DNA of 9,906 nucleotides. Origin: Gemmatimonadota bacterium. Lineage in GTDB: Bacteria > Gemmatimonadota > Gemmatimonadetes > Gemmatimonadales > Gemmatimonadaceae. Of the stretch, positions 1-5,958 are shown one piece after another. The stretch covers positions 42,622 to 52,527 of the forward strand of contig PKVB01000034.1 of the NCBI GenBank assembly GCA_003131365.1, written 5' to 3'. How positions within the stretch are numbered: the first letter of the stretch is position 1; each line of letters starts with the position of its first letter. The notes beneath the pieces are model-generated. The model was not told the DNA's origin, did not search any database, and saw nothing but the letters and a program-made list of their open reading frames with translations. Made by a program: the position numbers and the translations under genes.

Positions 1-21
1 AGCTGAACTAAGGCGTTAGGT
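1..21 (+). repeat. Right end of an attC site (partial)
   Basis: The window opens with the tail of an attC-like site. An L'-like stretch near 2-8 is followed by a six-base spacer and an R' box GTTAGGT at 15-21 that fits GTTRRRY. The expected recombination point is between G15 and T16. The left half lies outside the window, so folding cannot be checked. Confidence 0.55.
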
Positions 22-52
22 TGCCCACACCCTTCTTTTGTGTGACGCAGAC

Positions 53-1087
53 ATGAGGATTTACCGCTGCAGGCTGGCCGTCACTATGTTTGTCAGCGGC
101 GTAGCGCTTTGCACTCAGGCTAATCGCTCCTCCGCCCAAACGTCGTCAGTGCTCGCGCTTCCCGACGGGCGGACAGTGGAGGTGATCGGCTTGCGCCGAT
201 GGACGATTGGCATGCTGCAAGATTCGCTAGCGAGATACGCGCCTTCCGATTCGCTTCAGTCGCATGCCTGCGCGGCTATCTTGCGCTATAGACTGCACTT
301 TGCTGATGCGTCGTCCACAACGTTCAGTTTCGGCCCTGGCACGGCGGACGCGATCGTCGTAAGCGTACGCGAGCCACAAGATTCTGCGCGTGTGCATTAC
401 CGCGATATGCCGCTCGACACGCTCCGACCTCGCAGGGCTTGGAGCGCGATAACGGATGTGTTTCGTAATCATCCCAATGTCTTCTGGCCGGAAGTACGAG
501 GGCGCGTGAGTCCTTCTCTTGATCGGCGGCCCCAGTACGGCACGCACCAAGACAGCACGCTGGCTAAGCACTTTGCTTCCGTTCTTTCTTCGTTTCGCCG
601 GGAATTTGATCGGCGTGATGCGATGAAAGCACTGGCGTCCGACCGCAATTTGTACAACCGTGTTGCGGCTGTACTCATTCTGACAAACTTCATCCACCGC
701 GACGACGCGTGGTGGTCTCTTCTCGATGCGCTTCGTGAGGTGGAAGGTCCGGTAAAGTCGGTGGCGGCCGTGGTGATGATTGGATCAAGCCGCAGCGCTC
801 CGAGGAGTGTGAATTGGACTCCCAAGGCGACAAGCATTCATGCGATGCTTGATGGCACATCCCTGTTTGTGCTCGACAATTTGATTGAGGTCCTCGCGCG
901 AACCGGGGCTTCACCAGCGGACGCACGGGCTATGCTTGGTCACGGTGGGGGAGAGATGCTGCTCGCCTACTTGGGGAGCCGCAATACCGTTCTCGCTAGC
1001 CATAGTCATTCGCTACTAATAGCTCTCAACGGCACCGATCTCGGCCCCAACACAGGCCCATGGCGCGCGTGGATGTCAATGCTGTGA
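53..1087 (+). CDS. Exported protein of unknown function (cassette 1)
   Basis: The protein is about 344 aa from the ATG at 53. A TTG at 38 in the same frame would add five residues but is less likely. The N-terminus has a basic start (MRIYRCR), a hydrophobic core and a small-residue region near SSAQ, so it is a likely Sec signal peptide with cleavage around residues 28-30. The cysteine in the core lacks a good lipobox. The mature part begins with a segment around LPDGRTVEV and GLRRWTIGMLQDSL. The second half is rich in predicted helices (for example RVAAVLILTNFIHRDDAWWS), loosely HEAT-like, and the protein ends in WRAWMSML. I recognise no catalytic motif. The gene starts 37 bp after an R' box and ends 21 bp before the next attC, which is a typical single-gene cassette. 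The likely location is periplasmic. The function is unknown and any helical-repeat assignment is tentative. Confidence 0.8.
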   Translation: MRIYRCRLAVTMFVSGVALCTQANRSSAQTSSVLALPDGRTVEVIGLRRWTIGMLQDSLARYAPSDSLQSHACAAILRYRLHFADASSTTFSFGPGTADAIVVSVREPQDSARVHYRDMPLDTLRPRRAWSAITDVFRNHPNVFWPEVRGRVSPSLDRRPQYGTHQDSTLAKHFASVLSSFRREFDRRDAMKALASDRNLYNRVAAVLILTNFIHRDDAWWSLLDALREVEGPVKSVAAVVMIGSSRSAPRSVNWTPKATSIHAMLDGTSLFVLDNLIEVLARTGASPADARAMLGHGGGEMLLAYLGSRNTVLASHSHSLLIALNGTDLGPNTGPWRAWMSML

Positions 1088-1107
1088 GAGATCGCTGGGC
1101 GCCGGCA

Positions 1108-1202
1108 ACCTAACACTCTCTGAAGCTGACAAGCGATCTACGGTTGCTCGCTACGCTCGCGAATAATACGGTTCGCTTGCAGCTTAGCTTAAGGCGGTAG
1201 GC
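1108..1202 (+). repeat. attC recombination site, cassette 1
   Basis: R'' is ACCTAAC at 1108-1114 and R' is GGTAGGC at 1196-1202, one mismatch from GTTRRRY. Bases 1120-1136 pair with 1173-1187 in a perfect 15-bp stem once G1122 and A1129 are left unpaired. Unpaired bases on one arm are the hallmark of folded attC sites recognised by integron integrase. The loop is 1137-1172. The exchange point would be between G1196 and G1197. Confidence 0.8.
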
Positions 1203-1263
1203 GTACGCATACGCAGTCTTTCGCGGCTCTTGGCCCTGGCCTAATTGCAGGACACTATGCCTG

Positions 1264-1542
1264 ATGCACATTCGGTTCTGTCCCGATCCAGAAAGTGGCG
1301 AACCGCATATCCATCGTCATCACGTCACAGAGACGGATGCTGAAGAGGTCTCACAACGGCCCGTAGGCAGGGCCGGTCGCGATGGAAGCAGAGTCGCTGT
1401 CGGCCAGACCAGAAATGGGCGTTATCAGTAGGGTAGTCTATGTTGCAGACCCAGAGCCCGACTCGTCTTTGTTATCACAGCCTTGGAGTTCGGAGCCAAG
1501 GTCTTACGCGCTCTGAAACGGCGACGTAAGAAGAAGCAATGA
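1264..1542 (+). pseudogene. Frameshifted toxin-like gene (DUF4258/RelE-BrnT-like), cassette 2
   Basis: Three consecutive pieces in different frames read as one small basic protein of about 92 aa. Piece 1 is 1264-1428 (starts MHIRFCPDPESGEPHIHRHH and contains GRDGSRVAVGQTRNGRY) and ends at TAG 1429-1431. Piece 2 is 1430-1464 (RVVYVADPEPD plus a partial Ser codon). Piece 3 is 1465-1542 (VFVITALEFGAKVLRALKRR and a basic tail). One extra base near 1426-1429 and one missing base near 1464 explain the shifts, and they cancel, so the first and last pieces share a frame. The H-x-V...EEV, GRDGSR, GRY and VFVIT pattern resembles, from memory, DUF4258-type proteins of the RelE/BrnT toxin fold. An AGGA at 1248-1251 could be the ribosome site. 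The stop overlaps the next start by ATGA. The gene is inactive as read, unless the indels are sequence errors. Confidence 0.7.
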
Positions 1543-1739
1543 GCAAATCAAGTCTGCCCAAAGGATGGGACGAAGCTCGCGTCAAACGAGTCGCTGAACA
1601 TTACGACGCACAAACTGACAACGAGGCCGCGGAAGCGGACGAGTTGGCTTACCAGGCAACGACCCACACATCGATGAATGTGCCAGTGGACCTCGTCGCG
1701 AGAGTTCGTGCGTTAATCGATAAGCGTAAGGCGAGCTAA
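1539..1739 (+). CDS. Small putative antitoxin, partner of the broken toxin-like gene
   Basis: This is a 66-aa acidic-centred protein that begins MSKSSLPKGWDEARVKRV and contains a stretch rich in Glu and Ala (residues 28-40). It ends with PVDLVARVRALIDKRK, a short helix of the kind seen in antitoxin dimerisation or DNA-binding regions. Its ATG overlaps the stop of the upstream toxin-like gene (ATGA at 1539-1542), so translation is likely coupled. An AAGAAG stretch just upstream may act as a weak ribosome site. The toxin-first order and the family look (LPKGWDE, then HY, then an acidic stretch, then VP..LV..VR.LI) match, from memory, small conserved proteins paired with DUF4258-like toxins. The antitoxin role is inferred from size, overlap and partner. 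A CopG or BrnA relationship is possible but unproven. The cassette attC begins 14 bp after the stop. Confidence 0.7.
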   Translation: MSKSSLPKGWDEARVKRVAEHYDAQTDNEAAEADELAYQATTHTSMNVPVDLVARVRALIDKRKAS

Positions 1740-1753
1740 CACCCAACGGCGAC

Positions 1754-1843
1754 GCCTAACATCGTTGCAGCTGCCAACACTTTTCGGATACGGCTACACC
1801 GCAATGGTTGTACTGTGCTTGCATCTGAACTTGGGCGTTAGCT
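1754..1843 (+). repeat. attC recombination site, cassette 2
   Basis: R'' is GCCTAAC at 1754-1760. R' is GTTAGCT at 1837-1843, with GTTAG matching and the last two bases off. The L'' arm GTTGCAGCTG (1764-1773) pairs with the L' arm CATCTGAAC (1822-1830) with one mismatch, leaving G1767 unpaired as an extrahelical base. The central loop is 1774-1821. Confidence 0.72.
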
Positions 1844-1861
1844 GGCGATCGCGCTCCTACT

Positions 1862-2395
1862 ATGGGAAGGAACATGACCTGGTCAGATGATGGTTCGCCG
1901 ATCAATACTCTGCGGGTGGCAGTGAACTCTCCGCGAGGTATTGCAGTGGCGATCGTTGGAAGTCTGAGCGCGCTCGGCGGAGCGGTCGCCGGCGGAGTCG
2001 CTGCGCTCATCGGCGCTGCGGTGTTGACGCCGACCGAGCCAACGAGCGCGGCGCAAGTCGCGTTGATGGCGGTTGCATACGGCTTTGCGGCGGGCGTCGC
2101 CGGTTCTGTCTTGGGAACACTCGTCGCATTCAGTGCACTTCGCCGCGTGGCATTGGGCAGATTACTCCTCTGCACAAACGTGGGGCTCGCCGCGGGACTT
2201 ACTGCTGGCTGGCTGGGGGGACCATGGGCATGGCACCATATGGCATTCCTGGGGTTCGTCGGGTTTTCCGCAGGCGCCGTTCTCGCGCGCGCAGTGTCTC
2301 GCGGATCGCCGGGGCCGACTTCGAGTCTGCCATTCGACTCTGTGCCCGCGAGCGGGACGATCGCGTCGGAACCGCGCAGAGCGGTTCGGACTTGA
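1862..2395 (+). CDS. Multi-pass membrane protein of unknown function (cassette 3), possibly 3'-truncated
   Basis: The protein is 177 aa from the ATG at 1862. A second ATG at 1874 is possible, and neither has a clear ribosome site. Hydrophobic Ala/Gly-rich segments at about residues 27-55, 64-91, 98-118 and 125-145 predict four membrane helices, with a WLGGPWAWHH turn between the third and fourth. The tail after residue 146 is polar and low in complexity (SRGSPGPTSS...). A further strong membrane segment lies downstream in the next frame, which suggests that the true C-terminus was lost to a frameshift. The gene begins 19 bp after the attC, as expected for a cassette. No conserved functional motif was recognised, and the function is unknown. 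Confidence 0.65.
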   Translation: MGRNMTWSDDGSPINTLRVAVNSPRGIAVAIVGSLSALGGAVAGGVAALIGAAVLTPTEPTSAAQVALMAVAYGFAAGVAGSVLGTLVAFSALRRVALGRLLLCTNVGLAAGLTAGWLGGPWAWHHMAFLGFVGFSAGAVLARAVSRGSPGPTSSLPFDSVPASGTIASEPRRAVRT

Positions 2396-2603
2396 ACAGG
2401 TTGCGCCGACCGACCAGATCGGGTCCCTGTTCGCTCCGACATTCTCTCCAACAGCGCGCATCCTCGCCGGCATCGCCCTGATCAACGTCCTGCTCGCTAT
2501 AGGCATACTCACCGTCACTCGACGGCCGGGCACCTCGCGGCCTAACGAACGTTGGGCAGACGACACACATCACTTTATGTCGAGACTGGGTGTTGACACC
2601 TGA
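2396..2603 (+). pseudogene. Probable out-of-frame C-terminal part of the cassette 3 membrane protein
   Basis: In the frame one base on from the 1862 gene, an open stretch continues to TGA at 2601-2603. It encodes a clean membrane segment at 2460-2516 (ILAGIALINVLLAIGILTV) followed by a basic flank (TRRPGTSRPNER), a normal inside-facing end. Noncoding or wrong-frame sequence seldom gives such a segment. The shift would fall somewhere in about 2290-2395. The reading would end inside the candidate attC, which cassette genes often do. A chance hydrophobic stretch cannot be excluded. Confidence 0.45.
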
Positions 2604-2624
2604 CTCGCTCGCCGTTCGTTCGGC
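2540..2624 (+). repeat. Candidate attC site, cassette 3
   Basis: R'' is GCCTAAC at 2540-2546. A possible R' is GTTCGGC at 2618-2624, one mismatch from GTTRRRY. The ends pair well: 2540-2551 with 2613-2624 gives 11 of 12 pairs. Further weaker pairing (about 2556-2563 with 2605-2612) follows after a four-base bulge. A small hairpin, GGTGT/ACACC, sits inside at 2589-2600. Pairing of the spacers is unusual for attC, so this call is weaker than the two sites upstream. Confidence 0.45.
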
Positions 2625-2677
2625 CTTCCCGGAGCGACTCACGAACGATGCAGACGTGATCATCGCTAGCCCCTTCG

Positions 2678-2967
2678 ATGAAGGCCGGAGTGTCGATCGA
2701 GACCGTTGGTCCGATTGTCGTGCATGACGGACCCATTTCCATTCCTTATCGCATCCATCTGCCGCAACTCGAACGCGCGCAACTCGCGGGCTTGGGAGCG
2801 CTCAAGCTCTGATGATGCAGTCTCTTTACTCGAGACACCATGACGGACGCATACGCCAGGCTGCTCTTCAGTCAATAGTCCGTGCGGATCAGGACTGGAC
2901 GGCTCCGTTTATCGTCCAGCTCGCTAGTGAATACGTTGTGGAGATCAGAAGTCGCGGCCAGAACTAA
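2678..2967 (+). pseudogene. Frameshifted small conserved-type protein, probable cassette 4
   Basis: An ORF from ATG 2678 encodes MKAGVSIETVG, then GPISIPYRIHLPQLERAQ, and stops at the TGA near 2810. The next frame continues at once from about 2812 with MMQSLYSRHHDGRIRQ, then DWTAPFIVQLASEYVVEI, to TAA at 2965-2967. Together the two parts give one protein of about 96 aa. From memory, the pattern IPYRI, then a short linker, then S/TRHHDG..RQ, then W..PF..QL..EYV.EI is a conserved small hypothetical family often met in environmental genomes. Its biochemical role is unknown to me. A one-base indel near 2800-2812 explains the break. The start lies 54 bp after the candidate R' box, as in a cassette, but no attC follows the stop. 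Confidence 0.55.
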
Positions 2968-2994
2968 AAACTTCCCAGAAATAAAATTTCCCGC

Positions 2995-3324
2995 AACTAC
3001 GACCCGTCCCTCGAGAGCGAAGAAACGATTCGCGACATCCACGCGCTCAACGCGGAGATGGATGCCGCCGGCGTCAGGCTTTTCGCTGGTGGATTGGAAC
3101 CGGCAAGCAAGGCAAAGACGCTGCGCAGGCAGGCCAACGGAGAAGTGGTCATCACCGACGGCCCATACATCGAGACCAAGGAGCAAAAAGGCGGTTTCTC
3201 GACTGTCGAAGCCGCCGACATGGACGAGGCGCTTGCATGGGCACGCAAGGCCGCCGTTGCCTGCCGGGTGCCGGTCGAGGTGCGAGCGATCTTCTTCCGC
3301 CCACGGAATAATACCAACGCCTAG
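2995..3324 (+). pseudogene. 5'-truncated YCII-domain protein
   Basis: The frame reads NYDPSLESEETIRD, HALNAEMDAAGVRLFAGGLE and ITDGPYIETKEQKGGFSTVE, and ends EVRAIFFRPRNNTNA with TAG at 3322-3324. The FAGGL, DGP(F/Y)-x-ETKE-x-GG and EA.D.DEAL.WA blocks are those of the YCII / DGPF family (YciI-like ferredoxin-fold enzymes). Family members are usually about 110-120 aa and start with a beta strand such as MKxxLLxY. Here that first strand is absent: the frame is closed by TAA at 2965-2967 and the first ATG is at 3058 (88 aa). The missing start lies exactly where the sequence meets the cassette 4 remnant, so a recombination or deletion joint at about 2968-2995 is likely. The 88-aa product could still be made but would lack the first strand. 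It sits 16 bp upstream of a RibD-C-like gene, a common partner. Confidence 0.7.
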
Positions 3325-3327
3325 AAA

Positions 3328-3332
3328 AGGAG
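3328..3332 (+). promoter_or_regulatory. Ribosome binding site of the RibD-C-like gene
   Basis: AGGAG within AAAAGGAG lies eight bases before ATG 3341 and just after the YCII stop. It fixes the start at 3341, although the frame is open upstream to 2882. Confidence 0.8.
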
Positions 3333-3340
3333 ACTCGCAA

Positions 3341-3922
3341 ATGAGAAAGCTCAAAATCATCGAGCACATCTCGCTGGACGGCGTGATCCAGCACTCCGCC
3401 GATGACGGCGACTTCCCCTACAGCGACTGGACCGCGCCCTATCGGACCCCCGCCGGCCGGGACGCAGTCATGGCCGCGCATGGCGAGCGCTTTGATCTGC
3501 TGCTTGGCCGTCGCACCTACGATATCTGGTCGGGCTTCTGGCCGAAGGCGCCCAGCAGTCCGTTAGCTGACCGCCTCAATGCGGCAACGAAGTACGTCGC
3601 TACCCACCGTCCGGAGAGTCTTGAATGGGGCCCATTCGAGGGCGTTGGACCGGACATCGTCGAAGGCGTTCGCCGCATCAAGTCGCAGGACGGCCCGGGT
3701 CTCGTCCTTTCCGGTAGCTCCACGCTGACATCGACGCTGCTCGAACATGGGCTTGCGGATGAAGCCGTGCTGATCGTCTCTCCGGTTCTGTTGGGGACGG
3801 GGAAGCGCTTCTTTGCGGAGGGAACCCCGGCACACGCATTCGAGCTCGTCAGCACGACAGCCACGCCGTCTGGCGTCATCCTCAGTACTTACAAGGTTGC
3901 CGGGCCTCTGAAGACCGGATAG
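3341..3922 (+). CDS. Dihydrofolate reductase-like protein (RibD C-terminal domain family)
   Basis: The protein is 193 aa and is a stand-alone RibD-C domain (PF01872 type). Marks of the family are SLDGVIQ (residues 11-17), LLLGRRTYD (53-61), an ATKYVATH strand (82-89), the nucleotide-side loop LVLSGSSTLTSTLLEHGLAD (121-140) and the end motif SPVLLGTGKRFF (147-158). The domain binds NADPH in RibD and DHFR. Most stand-alone members have no assigned substrate, and none is assigned here. A strong ribosome site decides the start. The gene follows the truncated YCII gene at 16 bp, so the two probably formed an operon. It converges on the LytTR regulator gene with a 22-bp gap. It has no sign of damage, unlike everything upstream of it. 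Confidence 0.88.
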   Translation: MRKLKIIEHISLDGVIQHSADDGDFPYSDWTAPYRTPAGRDAVMAAHGERFDLLLGRRTYDIWSGFWPKAPSSPLADRLNAATKYVATHRPESLEWGPFEGVGPDIVEGVRRIKSQDGPGLVLSGSSTLTSTLLEHGLADEAVLIVSPVLLGTGKRFFAEGTPAHAFELVSTTATPSGVILSTYKVAGPLKTG

Positions 3923-3924
3923 TT

Positions 3925-3941
3925 CGGCCGCGCGCTGGCCG
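3925..3941. terminator. Hairpin between convergent genes, possible bidirectional terminator
   Basis: CGGCC (3925-3929) and GGCCG (3937-3941) form a short GC stem around a seven-base loop in the 22-bp gap between the RibD-C-like stop and the response-regulator stop. There is no T-run on either side, so intrinsic termination would be weak. Confidence 0.35.
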
Positions 3942-3944
3942 GGC

Positions 3945-4763
3945 TCACATAGCGAGGCGCTTCTCGAGCTCTTCGCGCCGCGAGCGCGCAATCTTGATCT
4001 TCACGCCGTTCCTGAGTTGAACGTCGCAGTCGCCGCTGGGCGCTTTGAGCAGCGCGTCCACGCGATCGAGCTGCACGATGGCCGAGCGGTGGACGCGGAA
4101 AAAACGCGCGGGGTCGAGCTGGTTCTCCAGGTTCTGCATCGCTTCGCGAATGAGGTGCTTGCGGTCGCCCACCACCAACTCCGCGTACGGCCCGCTGGCC
4201 AGGATGTAGTCGATGTCCGACACCGGGATGAAGCGGACCTTCCCGCGCGACTCGACGGGAATGCGCTCGAGATACCGCGCCCCCGCGCCCGCCCCTGCCC
4301 TCGTCGGCGTCTTCACGGTTGATGCCTGCTCGCCTGTCCCCTGCAACACAGCCAGCAGCATGTCGCGCAGGCGGCTGGCCTCCTCCAGTCGCGCCATGCG
4401 CCGCGCCCGCTGAAAGGCCTCCTCGAAGCGCTCGTCGTCGAACGGCTTCACGAGATAATCGATGGCCGCGAGATCGAATGCCGCGAGCGCGTGCTTGTCG
4501 TACGCCGTCACGAACACGGTGGTCGGCATGTCACCCGGTCCGATTGTGCGTACGACCTCGAGCCCGGTCATGCCGGGCATCTGTACGTCGAGGAATACAA
4601 GATCGGGCGCCAACGATCGAATTGCCTCGACTGCCGAAACGCCGTCGCCGATCATGCCGACGATCTCGACGCCGCGCTCCTTTCGCAGCAAGCCCGCCAC
4701 GCGCCGGCGGCCGAGGGGCTCGTCATCGACGATCAGCACGCGCAGCGGCGGGTGCTCAGGCAT
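3945..4763 (-). CDS. LytTR-family response regulator
   Basis: This 272-aa transcription factor has two domains. The receiver domain (about residues 7-120) has the acidic pair D13/D14, the phospho-acceptor D59 in FLDVQMPGMTG, T86 in FVTAYD and K106 in LVKPFDD, so every key residue is present. A linker (residues 125-163) holds a Gly/Ala repeat (RAGAGAGAR). The LytTR DNA-binding domain (164-270) has the FFRVHRSAIVQLDRVD and GVKIKIARSRREEL blocks. Members bind paired short direct repeats. The ATG overlaps the kinase stop by 8 bp (4756-4763), so translation is likely coupled to the kinase, its probable phospho-donor. The family often controls neighbouring membrane or envelope genes. A direct target here is not shown. 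Confidence 0.95.
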   Translation of the reverse strand: MPEHPPLRVLIVDDEPLGRRRVAGLLRKERGVEIVGMIGDGVSAVEAIRSLAPDLVFLDVQMPGMTGLEVVRTIGPGDMPTTVFVTAYDKHALAAFDLAAIDYLVKPFDDERFEEAFQRARRMARLEEASRLRDMLLAVLQGTGEQASTVKTPTRAGAGAGARYLERIPVESRGKVRFIPVSDIDYILASGPYAELVVGDRKHLIREAMQNLENQLDPARFFRVHRSAIVQLDRVDALLKAPSGDCDVQLRNGVKIKIARSRREELEKRLAM

Positions 4764-5958
4764 TGCGTGCGCTCCGGCGCTGGGGCGTCGTGTGATAGGG
4801 GAAGCGAACCTCCACGAGGGCGCCGCCGCCTTCAGCCGCGGTCAGCGCAAGTCGCTGGCGCGCTCCATACAGTTGCGTGAGGCGAGCGCGCGTATTCGTC
4901 AGGCCTACGCCTTCATGCACTTCCTTCGCAGGCCCGCGGCCGTTGTCGCGCACCGTGAGCACGAGGTCGCCATCCTCGCGCACGACGCGCACAGCAACGC
5001 GCCCGGCCGTCTGCATCAGCGCGAGCCCATGCCGAAACGCGTTTTCGACGAGCGGCTGGAGCACGAGATTCGGAACGAGCGCGTCGTCGAGCGACGCCTC
5101 GGTCTCGATGGACACCTCCAGCTTATCCTGAAAGCGCACTTCCATGATGTCGAGATACCGCCGCAGCATCTCGAGCTCGCGAGCGAGGGGGATCTCCTGC
5201 TCGTCGCCCTCGAGCGTGTGGCGCAGGAGATCGCTGAGCCGCGCGATCATGCGCCGCACTCCGCGCGGGTCCTCTTCCACGAGCGTCGAGATCGCGTTCA
5301 GTGTATTGAACAGAAAGTGCGGGTTGAGTTGCGTGCGCAGTGCATTCAAACGCGCTTCGGCAAGCTGCGCATGGAGCTCCGCCGCTTCGGCCTGCAGCCG
5401 CCGCGCCTCGTCCAGCCGTGCCCGATAGCGCACGATGTAGTTGCGCGCCAGTCCCGCCCCGAGCACGACCATGTACACCATGAAGTCGTAGAGAAACGAG
5501 AAGCGTGAGAACAGACCGCGCACCCGCTGTGGCGGCGGGAGGTGTCGCGGGAGTCCGGGCGGCGGCAGCACGGGCCGCGGCATCACCTGCTGGCTGATCA
5601 CCTGCAGCAACGCGTCCACAGCCACGGCCAGCACGACTCCGATCACCAGAAACACGAGTACGCGCTTGAGCGTCGGCCGGTCGCCGCCGAACCGCCGCGT
5701 CATCCAGAAGATGGGTAGTGTCAGCACGGCCCACAGTGCGTACTCGACGAGCGCAAGGTTGGCGAAGCCCGATGTGACCTCGGGGCGCAAGGCCGCGCGC
5801 ATGGCCGCCACGGCCGCGACGCGCGGGTCGATCAGGCGTCCAGCGGCCGTGAGCGCGGCGAGGAACGCCCAGAAGGCGATGATCGCGAGGATCTCGCCCG
5901 GCGTGAGCCGCGTGATGGACCCGCTGGCGCCGCCGGCTTCGTGTTGCCTATCAGTCAT
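4756..5958 (-). CDS. LytS/YehU-type sensor histidine kinase
   Basis: The protein is 400 aa from ATG 5958, which has GGCAGG upstream. The frame is open further to 6144, but those extra residues are polar and Arg-rich with no clear ribosome site. Four membrane helices lie at about residues 22-43, 67-87, 98-121 and 154-174. With the N-terminus inside, the proline-rich loop (126-145, with PPP twice) is outside the membrane. A coiled coil (178-208) leads to the His_kinase domain with the phospho-acceptor H214 in LNPHFLFNTLN. The ATPase domain has N306 in QPLVENAFRHG, DNGRGP (338-343) and GVGLTNTRARL (350-360). These are hallmarks of the family that pairs with LytTR regulators. No PAS, GAF or 5TM-Lyt sensor domain is visible, and the signal is unknown. 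Confidence 0.95.
   Translation of the reverse strand: MTDRQHEAGGASGSITRLTPGEILAIIAFWAFLAALTAAGRLIDPRVAAVAAMRAALRPEVTSGFANLALVEYALWAVLTLPIFWMTRRFGGDRPTLKRVLVFLVIGVVLAVAVDALLQVISQQVMPRPVLPPPGLPRHLPPPQRVRGLFSRFSFLYDFMVYMVVLGAGLARNYIVRYRARLDEARRLQAEAAELHAQLAEARLNALRTQLNPHFLFNTLNAISTLVEEDPRGVRRMIARLSDLLRHTLEGDEQEIPLARELEMLRRYLDIMEVRFQDKLEVSIETEASLDDALVPNLVLQPLVENAFRHGLALMQTAGRVAVRVVREDGDLVLTVRDNGRGPAKEVHEGVGLTNTRARLTQLYGARQRLALTAAEGGGALVEVRFPYHTTPQRRSARNA

Larger units (their letters stand above)
1..2624 (+). mobile_element. Integron-type gene-cassette array without integrase (CALIN)
   Basis: Short genes, all on the plus strand, alternate with attC-like sites ending at about 21, 1202, 1843 and (weaker) 2624. 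Each site has an R'' box of the RYYYAAC type followed 80-95 bp later by an R' box close to GTTRRRY, with an imperfect inverted repeat between them. The layout gives three cassettes: about 16-1196, 1197-1837 and 1838-2618. A likely fourth begins at 2619 and lacks a recognisable attC. No tyrosine-recombinase (IntI) gene and no attI are visible, so this is either a distal part of a chromosomal integron or an integrase-free cluster. Cassette genes here have no shared function, as is usual for such arrays. The left boundary lies outside the window. Confidence 0.72.

Noticed and set aside
1203..1263. A possible extra attC or small gene between the first attC and the toxin-like gene.
   Set aside because: I see no R''/R' pair with folding arms and no coding signal. 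A GCCTAAT near 1239 has no partner at a suitable distance.
1756..2451. A 231-codon minus-strand open frame.
   Set aside because: It is Ala/Thr/Pro-rich without motifs and lies opposite the cassette 3 membrane protein. It would also run against the cassette direction.
2882..3340. In-frame upstream extension of the RibD-C-like gene (153 extra residues from 2882).
   Set aside because: The extension reads as low-complexity Arg/Ser/Thr-rich sequence and overlaps the YCII coding frame. A strong AGGAG site and the family's first strand fix the start at 3341.
4462..5508. A 348-codon plus-strand open frame.
   Set aside because: It lies opposite the kinase and regulator genes, which have complete domain motifs. 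Long antisense frames are expected at this GC content.
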